Shown here one piece after another: positions 33,586-42,727 of a stretch of DNA of 64,000 bases; position 1 is the first letter of the stretch; the number at the start of each line of letters is the position of its first letter. The stretch is from NCBI GenBank assembly GCA_964628685.1, contig CAZVNM010000001.1, positions 609,448 to 673,447 on the forward strand, written 5' to 3'. The notes below the pieces were generated by a model. The model was not told the DNA's origin, ran no database searches, and was given only the letters and a program-made list of their open reading frames with translations. This stretch comes from CALMEC01 sp964628685. GTDB lineage: Bacteria > Actinomycetota > Thermoleophilia > Miltoncostaeales > Miltoncostaeaceae. Position numbers and translations under genes: made by a program.

Positions 33586-34713
33586 ATGCGTCGCTCGCCC
33601 CGTCACCTGATCACCCTCACCGTGATGGCCGCCGCCGGGTTGACGGGTGCCGCCGGCGCGCAGGCGGTCAACGTGAACCCGGACAGCCGCGCGTCGGTGC
33701 GCAAGGCGTACAACACCGCCGTCAACCGCGGCCTTCGCGTCAAGCCGACGTGGACGGGGCGCACGCGCGGCTGCCGGCTGGGGGCCGAGAGCGCCGCGTC
33801 CCGCGCCGCGACGCTGAACGCCGTCAACTTCATGCGCGCCATGAACCGGCTACAGCCGGTGACGCTGAACGCCGACTGGAGTCGGAACGCGCTGGCGAGC
33901 GCGCTCATCATGAGCGCCAACAGGCAGCTCTCGCACTATCCGAGCCGACGGTGGAAGTGCTTCACTCCGCCCGGCGGCGAGGCGGCGGCGAACTCCAACC
34001 TGAGCCTGGGACCATCGACCGGCACGGGTCACGTGCTCAACTACATGCGCGACGACGGCTGGAACAACATGGCCGTGGGACATCGCCGCTGGCTGCTCTA
34101 CCCGCCACTGATCGCGATCGGGACCGGCACCACCATCGACGCCAACGCCATCGACGTCATCTCGGCGGAGCGTGACTTCTACAGGAACATCGAACCGCCG
34201 CCGCCCCCTCCGCCGCCGCCCATGATCCCGGTGATCGACCTGATGACGGGTCAGCCGGTGATCGATCCGCAGACCGGTCAGCCGATGATGACGCCCGACC
34301 CCAACGTGCCGCAGCCCGAGCCGGTGGAATGGGTGCCACCGCGCCCGCCGCGCCCGACCGTGGACGTGGTGGCGTGGCCGCCCGCCGGGCAGGTGCCGTG
34401 GCAGCTCATCCCCAACCGTTTCAGCGTGTCGTCCAACCTGCACCCCGATGCCGACTACTCGAAGGCGCGGATGACCGTGACCGCCAACGGCAGGCGCGTG
34501 CCGGTGCGCGTCCACCCGCCGGCCACGAGCACCGGCGACAACACCATCGTGGGCGAGGTGCGGCTGCCCGCGCAGATGCGCCTGCGCGCGCGTGACACGC
34601 GACTGGTCACGACGGTGACCGGCGCCGTGGACGCCACCGGCGCGCCGCTCACCTTCCGCGTCACGACGATCGCCTTCCGCCACGGCGAGCCGACGATCAA
34701 CCCGTTCCGGTGA
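33586..34713 (+). CDS. Secreted CAP (SCP/PR1) domain protein
   Basis: 375 residues. Signal peptide (RSPRHLITLTVMAAAGLTGAAGAQA), then a CAP domain (about 65-200): NAVNFMRAMNRLQPVTLNADWSRNALASALIMSANRQLSHYP...GHVLNYMRDDGWNN...VGHRRWLLYPPLIAIGTG, including the conserved His and Trp-Leu. A Pro stretch (PPPPPPPPP) leads to a repeat (MTGQPVIDPQTGQPMM) and a beta-rich C-terminal domain of about 130 residues. CAP proteins are secreted and often bind lipids or act in the cell envelope. The ATG is not preceded by a strong ribosome site. Neighbour genes are also secreted proteins. Confidence 0.85.
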   Translation: MRRSPRHLITLTVMAAAGLTGAAGAQAVNVNPDSRASVRKAYNTAVNRGLRVKPTWTGRTRGCRLGAESAASRAATLNAVNFMRAMNRLQPVTLNADWSRNALASALIMSANRQLSHYPSRRWKCFTPPGGEAAANSNLSLGPSTGTGHVLNYMRDDGWNNMAVGHRRWLLYPPLIAIGTGTTIDANAIDVISAERDFYRNIEPPPPPPPPPMIPVIDLMTGQPVIDPQTGQPMMTPDPNVPQPEPVEWVPPRPPRPTVDVVAWPPAGQVPWQLIPNRFSVSSNLHPDADYSKARMTVTANGRRVPVRVHPPATSTGDNTIVGEVRLPAQMRLRARDTRLVTTVTGAVDATGAPLTFRVTTIAFRHGEPTINPFR

Positions 34714-34774
34714 CGCCCCGGTCCACGACCCGCCTCTGACGATTCCCACCCGCCCTGTCCGACCGAGGAACACG

Positions 34775-36280
34775 ATGACCAGCACGGCCCGATTCACAGC
34801 TCACCCGTCCGTCACCGGCGGACCTCGTCGTTCGCATGCCGGCGCCGCCATCATCAGCGTCATCTTCGGAGCGGCCGCGCTTCTCGCGCCGGCCGGTCCG
34901 GCGCACGCCCAGGCCGGCCCGGACCTCTCGTACTGCGACCGGTTCAGTGGGGCCCACAGCCACGTTGCCCTCGTCCCGGTACCGGATGCGCCGGACATGG
35001 TGGATGCGGTGCACTGCACAGGCGGCATCGAGGTCACCCCGCAGCCACCGAACGCTCCGATCGCCGGTTTCTGGGTCGGCGCCCCCAACGATTCCGGCGC
35101 GACGTTCGAGGTGGTGTCGGTCGCGCCGGCGGCAGATGTGACACACCCGCGGGCCGGCTTCCTCGCCGCCGACTGGCACCGCATCACCGGAACCTGGGCC
35201 GGCGGCGTGCGCCTGCGGGTGCGCACTCCGGCGCGGGCGAGTGTCGAACTGACCATCTGGTCGGTCGGCGCCCAGAACTGGGGGTCGGCGTTCGGCGACA
35301 ACACCGGAACGGCGACGACGACGGTCACCACCGGGATCTCGGGCGGAGCCGAGACCCCGCCACCGACACAGCAGCCGGCTCAGCAGCCCCCGCCGGCACA
35401 GCCCGTCAACAGGCCGCCGGTCGCGGTGCCGGACCACTGGGTCGTCGCGCCGGGCAAGGTGGTTGACGACACGGTGCTCACCAACGACAGCGACCCCGAC
35501 GGCGACCCCATCACACCGCGCGTGCTGTCGATCTCGTACCTGGCGAGCGAGTGGTCGGGCATGGACCCCGACGGTGGGTTCCTCTACACCGCGGGGGCGG
35601 GCACCCGCGTGCGGATGGTCAAACGCATCACCTACGTGGTCGTCGACTCCCATGGGGCGCGGTCGGCCCCGGTGGTCTCGACGATCACCGTCCAGCCGCG
35701 TCCACGCGGGCGGGCGATGAACTTCACACGGACCAGCCGCCGGGTGAAGTCGACGATGGCGGCCGTCGCCGTGTCCCGGCCGAGCAACTGGGTGTGGGTG
35801 TGCAAGGGCTCGGGCATCGGCACCAAGTGCTACTTCCTGCTGAGCGTGGCCACCACCAGGGAGCTGAACGGCGCGACCTCGTGGTTCAACCTCGCGACGG
35901 CCTACAGTGCCTGCACCCGCTTCGGACTCCTTCCGCTGAAGCCGAAGCAGTGCGCGACGAACCTGGCCAAGAAGAGCCTGGGCAAGGTCTGGGACAAGAG
36001 CGTGGTGAACAACGCCGCGCGATGGAATCAGTGCGTGCTGTACGTGGTCAGCCGCAAGCGCACGTTGCGCCACCCGCGCGCGGGCGAGTGGAGCATGCCC
36101 GAGTACCACCCGATCAACTCGCTCACGCGCCCCTGGGATGCGACCCGCCCCAACACGAGCGGTTGGGGCTACTGGTCACGTGGCCTGCGCCATCCCGGCA
36201 AGAAGCTGCAGCTGCCGGTCGCCTGCCTGCCCAACGGCCTGGCCGCATACCGCCTCGACCTGGCCGTCTTCAGCGCCTGA
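34775..36280 (+). CDS. Secreted protein with Ig/cadherin-like domain
   Basis: 501 residues. N-terminal signal peptide (about 20-47, ending AHAQAG). A first beta-rich domain (50-190), a Pro/Gln linker, then a bacterial Ig/cadherin-like domain with the calcium motif NDSDPDGDP (about 235-310). The C-terminal 190 residues contain several Cys (VWVCKGSGIGTKCYF, AYSACTRF, KQCATN, NQCVLY, LPVACL) that may form disulfides. Function unknown; probably an extracellular or wall protein. It follows the CAP gene by 61 bases, likely same transcript. Confidence 0.7.
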   Translation: MTSTARFTAHPSVTGGPRRSHAGAAIISVIFGAAALLAPAGPAHAQAGPDLSYCDRFSGAHSHVALVPVPDAPDMVDAVHCTGGIEVTPQPPNAPIAGFWVGAPNDSGATFEVVSVAPAADVTHPRAGFLAADWHRITGTWAGGVRLRVRTPARASVELTIWSVGAQNWGSAFGDNTGTATTTVTTGISGGAETPPPTQQPAQQPPPAQPVNRPPVAVPDHWVVAPGKVVDDTVLTNDSDPDGDPITPRVLSISYLASEWSGMDPDGGFLYTAGAGTRVRMVKRITYVVVDSHGARSAPVVSTITVQPRPRGRAMNFTRTSRRVKSTMAAVAVSRPSNWVWVCKGSGIGTKCYFLLSVATTRELNGATSWFNLATAYSACTRFGLLPLKPKQCATNLAKKSLGKVWDKSVVNNAARWNQCVLYVVSRKRTLRHPRAGEWSMPEYHPINSLTRPWDATRPNTSGWGYWSRGLRHPGKKLQLPVACLPNGLAAYRLDLAVFSA

Positions 36281-36284
36281 CCGA

Positions 36285-36324
36285 CCGGCTGATCCTCTCG
36301 GCCCCGGCCGGGAGAATCAGCCGG
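36285..36324. terminator. Bidirectional hairpin between convergent genes
   Basis: CCGGCTGAT / ATCAGCCGG arms (36285-36293, 36316-36324) with inner CTCTC / GGGAG pairing. It overlaps the stop codon of the dps gene and follows the stop of the secreted-protein gene. Confidence 0.7.
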
Positions 36325-36916
36325 ACAGCTTCGCATTGCGCGCCGCCGCGCGCGCGGCCCCGCGCTCGGTGTCGGCGTCGCCGCTGATGAGACTGCCGTC
36401 GCTGGTCTCCAGGTGCGCCCGCACGAACCAGAGGAACTGCTCGAGCTGCGCGATCTGGCCGATGTACATGTCCTGGCTCACCAGGTCGTCCTTCTCGCAC
36501 TCCTCCATGGCCGCGCGGTGGTCCTCGATGACGCCGCGGTAGACCACATCCAGGGCGGCCAGGTGCTGGATCGCGGGCGCCCGCCCGATGTCGTAGTCGT
36601 CCCAGTCGCGGGTGGCCACGAGGTGTCCGGGCGTGCCGACCGGCGAGGCGCCCAGCGCGGCCATGCGCTCGGCCAGCTCGTCCACCATGGCGCTGACGGC
36701 CTCGTACTGCGGGTCGAGCATCTCGTGCACCGCGATGAAGTCGGGACCGATCACGTTCCAGTGGATGTGCTTGAGCGTGAGGGACAGGTCGGTCAGTGAG
36801 CCCAGCCGCTGCTGCATGCGGGAGGTGAGACGCGTGGCCTTCGCCTGGCTGAGGCCCGGTGGCGGCGGCGCCAACCTGGTGGACGGCTTCTTCTTGGAGC
36901 TGGATTTCTTGGCCAT
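36317..36916 (-). CDS. dps: Dps-family ferritin-like DNA-protection protein
   Basis: 199 residues. Basic N-terminus (MAKKSSSKKKPSTRLAP) able to bind DNA, then a four-helix ferritin-like domain with the ferroxidase motif KHIHWNVIGPDFIAVHEMLDPQYE (about 47-70; His and Asp/Glu metal ligands). Oxidises and stores iron and protects DNA in stationary phase. AAAGGA precedes the start. The C-terminal tail is Ala/Arg-rich. Alone on its transcript. Confidence 0.92.
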   Translation of the reverse strand: MAKKSSSKKKPSTRLAPPPPGLSQAKATRLTSRMQQRLGSLTDLSLTLKHIHWNVIGPDFIAVHEMLDPQYEAVSAMVDELAERMAALGASPVGTPGHLVATRDWDDYDIGRAPAIQHLAALDVVYRGVIEDHRAAMEECEKDDLVSQDMYIGQIAQLEQFLWFVRAHLETSDGSLISGDADTERGAARAAARNAKLSG

Positions 36917-37025
36917 GGGAGGTCCTTTCGCGGTGGGAGACCGGTCAATATGTTGTCCCCATCACCGACAGATGCAAACGGAAGCCGGTGACGACGCGAC
37001 CCGTCAGCCTGTCCGGCTCGGAACA

Positions 37026-37540
37026 CTCCGGCTCGGATCTTTCGGTTGAGTGTCGCGCTGCCTGGACGGTTCGGCGATCCTCCCCGGTTTCTGGGTGCGG
37101 CGGTGAACCTTCGGTTCAGCGCCGGACCTGTGATGAGGGCGTTCTGTGGCACGACTCTCGGTCGACCTCTGTCGACGATTGGTTTACCGGCAGTCGTTGA
37201 CGGCAGGCACGTGAGTTCGCCTGGACGGCGGTTGCGGAGGCGCCCTTCGGCGCCCCCGCAACCGCCGTTCGGATCTTGGATCGCTCCGGCTCGGATCTTT
37301 CGGTTGACGGTCGCGCTGCCTGGACGGTTCGGCGATCCTCCCCGGTTCCTGGGTGCGGCGGGAACCTTCGGTTCGGCGCCGGACCTGTGATGAGGGCGTT
37401 CTGTGGCACGACTCTCGGTCGACCTCTGTCGACGATTGGTTTACCGGCAGTCGTTGACGGCAGGCACGTGAGTTCGCCTGGGCGGCGAACGCGGAGGCGC
37501 CCTTCGGCGCCCCCGCAACCGCCGTTCGGATCTTGGATCG
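37026..37540. repeat. 258-bp direct tandem repeat, two copies
   Basis: Copies at 37026-37283 and 37284-37540, about 95% identical. Each ends with a hairpin around GGCGCC-CTTC-GGCGCC, with longer pairing (TTGCGG / CCGCAA) in copy 1 than in copy 2. No convincing gene: frames in it are shared by chance. Between the dps start and a lipoprotein gene. Confidence 0.85.
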
Positions 37541-37566
37541 TTCGTCGAGGCGGGCACCGCGTGCGC

Positions 37567-38448
37567 CTACGGCGCGTAGGGCTTCGAGATCTCCTCGAAC
37601 CAGGTCTTCCAGGCCGGGTCCTGTGTGGTTGAGGCACCGGGCGTGCCGCCGGCGAACTCCTTCCCCTTCTCGCTCAGCACGGTGAACCGGTCGATGGTGC
37701 CGTATTCCTTGGCGGCGAAGAGCATGCCCTTGACGGCGGTCTCCGACGCGTCGGAGAGGTCAGCGGGCTTCGCGTCGTCGGCCACGCCCTTGAGGTAGAC
37801 GAACGTGGTCGACCCGGTGCCGGTGAGCGTGACGTTCCAGGTGCCCTTGGGGTCGAGGCCCTCGGAGTCCATGGCCTGGCGCACGTTGCGCACGAACCCG
37901 CGGATGCGGTCCGGGTTGGGCGACTTCATCTCGAGCGTGAGGCCAGGACCCTCGATCTTCCAGTCGGGGACGACGTCGACGATCGCCTTGTCGGTGGCCG
38001 CGTACGCCGAGGCCTGGAGATCCTTGGTCTTCATGTCGACCCGCGACGCGTCGGACAGGGTGAACGTGGTCGACTCGACGTTGCGGTCGGTGCCGGCGTC
38101 GACGATGTTGAGGAAGGCCGGGCGGTCGGCATCGCTCACCTCGCGCTGCACATCGACGGTGAGCCCGCCGGAGGTGAGCTTCATCGTCGGGTCGCCCTGC
38201 CCCTCGGCGGCGAGGGTGCGGTATCCGTCCATCGCGACGCGGTGCGCCTGGTCACCGTCCACCTCGGCCGTCAGCGTGACCGTGGCGGACGCACCGTCCA
38301 CGGTGACGTTCTCGACACCGGGCAGGGCGGCGATCACCGACTGCGGATCCGATGCGGCGGTGGTGTCGCCTCCCCCACCGCCGCATCCGGCGACCGCGAG
38401 GCTGGCGGCGGCGGCGAGGGTGACGGCGAGGCGGCTGCGGATGTTCAT
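37567..38448 (-). CDS. Lipoprotein, unknown function
   Basis: 293 residues from the ATG at 38448. Signal peptide with lipobox (LAVAGC, then six Gly). Mature part has repeated beta-alpha elements (VENVTVDGASATVTLTAEVDGDQAHRVAMDGYRTLAAEG; WNVTLTGTGSTTFVYLKGVADDAKPADL) suggestive of an extracellular substrate- or lipid-binding domain similar in outline to LppX/LprG-type or DUF-type folds, though I cannot name a family. Faces the divergent 258-bp repeat region. Confidence 0.65.
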   Translation of the reverse strand: MNIRSRLAVTLAAAASLAVAGCGGGGGDTTAASDPQSVIAALPGVENVTVDGASATVTLTAEVDGDQAHRVAMDGYRTLAAEGQGDPTMKLTSGGLTVDVQREVSDADRPAFLNIVDAGTDRNVESTTFTLSDASRVDMKTKDLQASAYAATDKAIVDVVPDWKIEGPGLTLEMKSPNPDRIRGFVRNVRQAMDSEGLDPKGTWNVTLTGTGSTTFVYLKGVADDAKPADLSDASETAVKGMLFAAKEYGTIDRFTVLSEKGKEFAGGTPGASTTQDPAWKTWFEEISKPYAP

Positions 38449-38533
38449 CCGTGCATCATGCCCGTGCCATCCGCCCGGTCCCACCCCATGTCACCCCGCG
38501 CCGGTCAAGGCACGGTGAAGAAGCCCCCGCGCC

Positions 38534-40846
38534 TCACGTCTCCTCCTGGGTGTGGTACCGCTCCGCCGGGTCGGCGGGACGCCTGACGCGGGCCGCAGAA
38601 GCACCCGCACCGGACGCCGCCGCCGGCCGGTGCGCCAGGCGTTCGGCGACGTCATGGAGTCCCAGCCACCACTGCCGCTGCGGACGCTGGTTGGCGGCGT
38701 CGACGAGCGGCGCGAAGCGTTCGAAGGCGGTCGCGCGCAGGCGCCCCTCGTGGACACCCACGAACACCGCCTGCGGATCGTCGGGCTCGGCGTCGACGTA
38801 CCGGAGCGCCTCGGCCGCCATCCGCGCGGCCATCACCCGGTCGAGCGGCGACGGGTTGCCGCCCTGCTGGATGTGGCCCAGCACCGACGTGCGCACGGTG
38901 AAGAGGCTGCCGCCCTCCTCCTCGAAGATGCGCGCCATGAAGTCGGTGGAGTAGACGGGGCTGGAGCCCTCCGAGCGGATGACCAGCTCCATGCGGGTGC
39001 CCGAGCTGAACGCCTCGACCATGTGCCCCAGCTCGCGCTGCAGGTCGTCCAGCGTGACACCCGTCTCGGGCAGGAAGACGCACTCGGCGCCGCTCACGAG
39101 CCCGGCCATGAGCGCGAGGTAACCGCAGTGGTGACCCATCACCTCCACCACGAAGCAGCGCTCGGCGGCGACGGCCGACTGCTTGATGCGGTCGAGGGCC
39201 TCGACGATCGTGTTGAGGGCCGTGTCGGCGCCGATCGAGAGCTCGGTGCCAGGCAGGTTGTTGTTGATCGAGGCCGGCACCGCGACGATCGGGATCCGCA
39301 GCTCGGGATGCGCGTCGCGTGCCCGCCACAGGTCGTGACACGCCGTGTACCCGGACCACCCGCCCACCATCACGATGGCGTCGACACCGCGTTCGCGCAG
39401 GGTGGCGGCGATGGCCGCGACATCGTCGTCGCTCAGCCTGAGTCGGGCGACACCCAGCTCCGCGCCCCCGCTCGTGCCCCAGCCGCTGACGTCCATCCAG
39501 TCCAGGTCGACCAGGTCGCCGGCCACGAGCCCCCGGAACCCGTCGCGCACGCCCACCACCCGGTGGCCGCGGTCCAGCGCGAAGCGCGTGACCGCCCGCG
39601 CCCCGGCGTTCATGCCCGGCGCCAAGCCCCCGGCGTGCAGGATGGCGATCGTGCGACGACGTGCATCCGCACCGTCCACGCGGGGGGCCGGCCGGTTGAT
39701 GTCACGGCCCAGCTCCAGAATCGACCCGAAGGCATCGCCGCGCCCCGCCCGCACCGTGGCGTGGTCGCCCGCCTCCAGCGCCGCCCCGATCGCGCGCGTC
39801 TCGGCGATGGCCTCCATGAGGGGCAGACGGGTGACGCGGTTGTTGCGCACGCCGACGATCTCGGGCTGTTCCCCGCGGTCGGCGTCCAGGACGTCGCGGA
39901 TGGCCGTCTCGCCGACGATCGTCCCCATCAGACGATCGAACGCGCTCGGAACCCCACCGCGCTGCACGTGGCCCAGCACCGTCACACGCACGTCCTCGTG
40001 CAGCCCCTCCTTGATGGCGTCCCGCACCGCATCGGCGGTGATGCGCTCACCGGTCGCGTCCACCGCGCCCTCGGCCAGCACCACGATCGAGTCGCGCTGC
40101 CCGTTGGCCCGCCCCTCGCGCAGCGCCGCGCCCAGACGCTCCTGCCAGCCGGGCTCGGGCGGGTCCTCCGGGATGAAGACCCAGTCGGCCGATCCCGCGA
40201 GCGCGCCGCGCACCGCGAGCTCCCCGCAGCGACGGCCCATCACCTCCACGACGAAGGCGCGCTGATGGCTGGCGGCGGTGCTCGTGATGGCGTCGATGGC
40301 CTCGACGATCCGGTGGAGCGCCGAGTCGGCGCCGATCGTGCTGTCCAGGCCGGCCAGGTCGTTGTCGATCGACCCGACCACCCCGACCAGCCGCAGCGAC
40401 GGGTGGGCGGCGGCCACCTCGGGTGTCACGGCACCCTCGCTGACAAGCTCGTCCACGAGCGCGGGCCACTCCTCCCACAGGACGCTGGCGCCGGTGAGGC
40501 TGCCGTCACCGCCGATCACCACCAGCCGGTCGACGCCCACGGCCAACAGGTTCGCCACCGCCCGCCGGCGTCCGTCCCGCTCGGCGAACTCGGGGCAGCG
40601 CGCCGTGCCGATGACCGTGCCGCCCGCCTGCAGGATGCCGCCCACCGCGTCCCACGTGGCGTCCTCCAGCATGGCGCCGCCCTCCACGAGCCCGCGGTAC
40701 CCCTCGCGCACCAGCACCACGCCGGCGCCCAGGGAAAGACCGCCGCGCACCACGGCGCGCACGGCCGCGTTCATGCCCTGGGCGTCGCCGCCGCTCGTGA
40801 GGACCGCGACGCGGGGGATCGGGGACGAGGCTGCGGGATCACTCAT
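38534..40846 (-). CDS. Double-domain 6-phosphofructokinase (eukaryote-like tandem)
   Basis: 770 residues: two PFK folds in one chain (N half 10-370, C half 385-740), as in animal and fungal enzymes. The N half keeps catalytic motifs: GGDGS (ATP-type; Gly after Asp), SIDNDL (catalytic Asp) and the MGRRCGELA motif. The C half has lost them: GGWSGY in place of GGDGS and SINNNL in place of TIDND, so it is probably regulatory. Reaction: fructose 6-phosphate plus ATP to fructose 1,6-bisphosphate, glycolysis. The ATG at 40846 is chosen over the GTG one codon earlier. Preceded by a gap of 320 bases. Confidence 0.92.
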   Translation of the reverse strand: MSDPAASSPIPRVAVLTSGGDAQGMNAAVRAVVRGGLSLGAGVVLVREGYRGLVEGGAMLEDATWDAVGGILQAGGTVIGTARCPEFAERDGRRRAVANLLAVGVDRLVVIGGDGSLTGASVLWEEWPALVDELVSEGAVTPEVAAAHPSLRLVGVVGSIDNDLAGLDSTIGADSALHRIVEAIDAITSTAASHQRAFVVEVMGRRCGELAVRGALAGSADWVFIPEDPPEPGWQERLGAALREGRANGQRDSIVVLAEGAVDATGERITADAVRDAIKEGLHEDVRVTVLGHVQRGGVPSAFDRLMGTIVGETAIRDVLDADRGEQPEIVGVRNNRVTRLPLMEAIAETRAIGAALEAGDHATVRAGRGDAFGSILELGRDINRPAPRVDGADARRRTIAILHAGGLAPGMNAGARAVTRFALDRGHRVVGVRDGFRGLVAGDLVDLDWMDVSGWGTSGGAELGVARLRLSDDDVAAIAATLRERGVDAIVMVGGWSGYTACHDLWRARDAHPELRIPIVAVPASINNNLPGTELSIGADTALNTIVEALDRIKQSAVAAERCFVVEVMGHHCGYLALMAGLVSGAECVFLPETGVTLDDLQRELGHMVEAFSSGTRMELVIRSEGSSPVYSTDFMARIFEEEGGSLFTVRTSVLGHIQQGGNPSPLDRVMAARMAAEALRYVDAEPDDPQAVFVGVHEGRLRATAFERFAPLVDAANQRPQRQWWLGLHDVAERLAHRPAAASGAGASAARVRRPADPAERYHTQEET

Positions 40847-41171
40847 CACGCGTCAGGTTAGTCAGCGGGCGACGGCGCACGCCGCACCGCATCGGCCGTG
40901 TTCACGGCTCGGTCACCGGACATCCGCGGCGATCTGCTGGAATCCGCCCGTGGACGTGCCCGAGGCCGCACCGACGCGCCCGGCCCGCGACGACCGCACC
41001 CGGGCCGTCGGCGCCCACGCTCCCGAGCGACGCGTCACCTGGAGGACGATGGGCGGCGGCGGTGGTGGTCGGCGGTGTCGTCGGCATCGTGGCCGACCTG
41101 GGAATCGCCGACCGCGTGCTCTGACCCGGTGGCGCGGACGCACCCCCGCGCGCGGCCGTTAAGGTCGCGGC
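40847..41171. other. Intergenic gap
   Basis: About 325 bases between divergent genes; I see no gene, RNA or clear promoter. Confidence 0.3.
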
Positions 41172-41576
41172 ATGACGGCATCAACCTTCCCACTGCGCGT
41201 CGGCCTCAGCCGGGTCTTCGGCGTGCTCTTCGTCGTGATCGGCGTGCTCAACCTCCTGCTCGCGTTCGCCACCGATGGCAGGCCCGTCCTCCTCGCACTC
41301 GGGGCCATCCTGACCCTGCTGGGCATCCTCTACCTGGTGGGCGCCGCGCTCGTCATCACCCCCACGGAGGCCCAGGTGAAGAACCCGCTCGGCATGACGA
41401 TGAAGCGCTTCCCCATCACGTCGATCGCCGACCTGCGCATGGACGGACGGAACGTGATCCACGTGCCGACCGGCAAGCGGGTGATCGCCCTCAACGGCAC
41501 CCTCGACAAGGGTGACGCGACGCGACTGCACGCGTTGCTGACCGGCGGTTCGGACGAGCAGGGCGTGCAGGGCTGA
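41172..41576 (+). CDS. Membrane protein with C-terminal PH-like part
   Basis: 134 residues: two hydrophobic helices (VFGVLFVVIGVLNLLLAFA and ALGAILTLLGILYLVGAALVI) then a soluble segment of about 60 residues with alternating strands (AQVKNPLGMTMKRFPITSIADLRMDGRNVIHVPTGKRVIALN), similar in outline to bacterial PH-type domains. Short AT-poor leader. Function unknown. Confidence 0.65.
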   Translation: MTASTFPLRVGLSRVFGVLFVVIGVLNLLLAFATDGRPVLLALGAILTLLGILYLVGAALVITPTEAQVKNPLGMTMKRFPITSIADLRMDGRNVIHVPTGKRVIALNGTLDKGDATRLHALLTGGSDEQGVQG

Positions 41577-41582
41577 CGCGGG

Positions 41583-42038
41583 TCATCGACCGGTGCGGTC
41601 AGCCCCGCGGTCGATGATCCTCGCGAGCATCACCCGATAGCCCAGCGCCACGAGCGGGGTCGCCAGACGCACGAGGGCGTCGGGCACCCCGCACACCCGC
41701 ACCGTCTGGTCCCACGCGAGCACCGACCGTCCGTCGGCGACGGGCGCGACCACCATGACGATCCGGCCGCCCAGCACCCGGCCCACCTTGCGGATGCGCA
41801 CCACGACGACGCCATCATCCCCACGGTCCCACTCGTCCACGCACATGTCGTCCATGAGACGCAGCGGTCCGACCCGCGTGAAGGCGGTGAAGCGGTCACC
41901 CGCCCGCAGCGCGTCGCGCACCGGATGGATGCGCGTGGCGGGCACCCACCGGTCGTGTGCGGCGGGGTCGAGCCCGCGCGCCGCGAGCGTGGCCGCGTCG
42001 AGGTCGCGCATCAGCGTGAACCCGAAGCGCGCGGTCAC
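41583..42038 (-). CDS. SRPBCC-family protein
   Basis: 151 residues from the GTG at 42038 (no strong ribosome site; longer frames look uncoded). FAFTLMRDLDAA-like start and GDRFTAFTRVGPLRLMDDMCVDEWDRG, then VVVRIRKVGRVLGGRIVMVVAPVADGRSVLAWDQTVRV, fit a START/SRPBCC fold. Convergent with the small membrane gene (stops 6 bases apart). Ligand unknown. Confidence 0.6.
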   Translation of the reverse strand: MTARFGFTLMRDLDAATLAARGLDPAAHDRWVPATRIHPVRDALRAGDRFTAFTRVGPLRLMDDMCVDEWDRGDDGVVVVRIRKVGRVLGGRIVMVVAPVADGRSVLAWDQTVRVCGVPDALVRLATPLVALGYRVMLARIIDRGADRTGR

Positions 42039-42136
42039 CGCAGGACGGCGACGGGTGTCGGGACGGTCGAGTGCATCGTCCGAAGGGTACGGGCACCGGC
42101 CTCTCGGACCCGGCGGACGCACGGTACGGTTGACCA

Positions 42137-42538
42137 ATGACCGACCCCCGCCCCGTTCCGGACGTCCGGTACACGCTCTCGATGCTGGTGATGCCCAACA
42201 ACGCCAACACGCTGGAGGTCATGCACGGCGGCTGGCTGATGTCGTGGATGGACATGGCCGCGTGGGTGGTGGCGGCACGCGCCGTGCAGGCAGACCAGAC
42301 CGTGTTCTTCAAGGCGGTGAACGACCTGGTGCTGACCGGACCCGTCCACGCCGGTGAGGTCTGCGAGGTGCACGCGCGCCTGACGTCCGTGGGCCGCACC
42401 TCCCTCACGGTCGCGCTCACCGCGACGGCCGAGGACCCGACGGCCAAGACGACGCGCCAGGTGGCCACGGCGACCATGACGATGGTGGCCGGTCGTGACG
42501 GCGTCGCCGAGCCGGTGCGGCTCGCCGACGAGACCTGA
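42137..42538 (+). CDS. Hotdog-fold acyl-CoA thioesterase
   Basis: 133 residues. Motif NTLEVMHGGWLMSWMDMAAWVVAARAV at 25-50 holds the conserved Asn and Asp-Met helix of YciA-type hydrolases. DLVLTGPVHAGEVCEVHARLTSVGRTSL is the strand region. Likely hydrolyses medium- or long-chain acyl-CoA, releasing CoA and controlling the acyl-CoA pool near the PHA genes. ATG start is the first of the frame. Confidence 0.8.
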   Translation: MTDPRPVPDVRYTLSMLVMPNNANTLEVMHGGWLMSWMDMAAWVVAARAVQADQTVFFKAVNDLVLTGPVHAGEVCEVHARLTSVGRTSLTVALTATAEDPTAKTTRQVATATMTMVAGRDGVAEPVRLADET

Positions 42539-42727
42539 GACGACGCGGGGCCACGACCCGTGGCCGCCATCATGTATCAACGACGATATGCGCGGTCCCG
42601 AGGGCCGCCGACGGGTCCTGCTACCCTGACCGCAGGTTCGGCACGGGGTCGGACCGTGAGATGAAGCTCTTCCCTTTGCACCGGTCGAGTCGGATCTCGA
42701 ACCAGGCGTTGCCAAAGGAGAACAGCC

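Noticed and set aside
37046..37637. Open frames inside the 258-bp tandem repeat
   Set aside because: Both strands are open because of GC bias; the frames cross repeat borders, with no ribosome site or motif.
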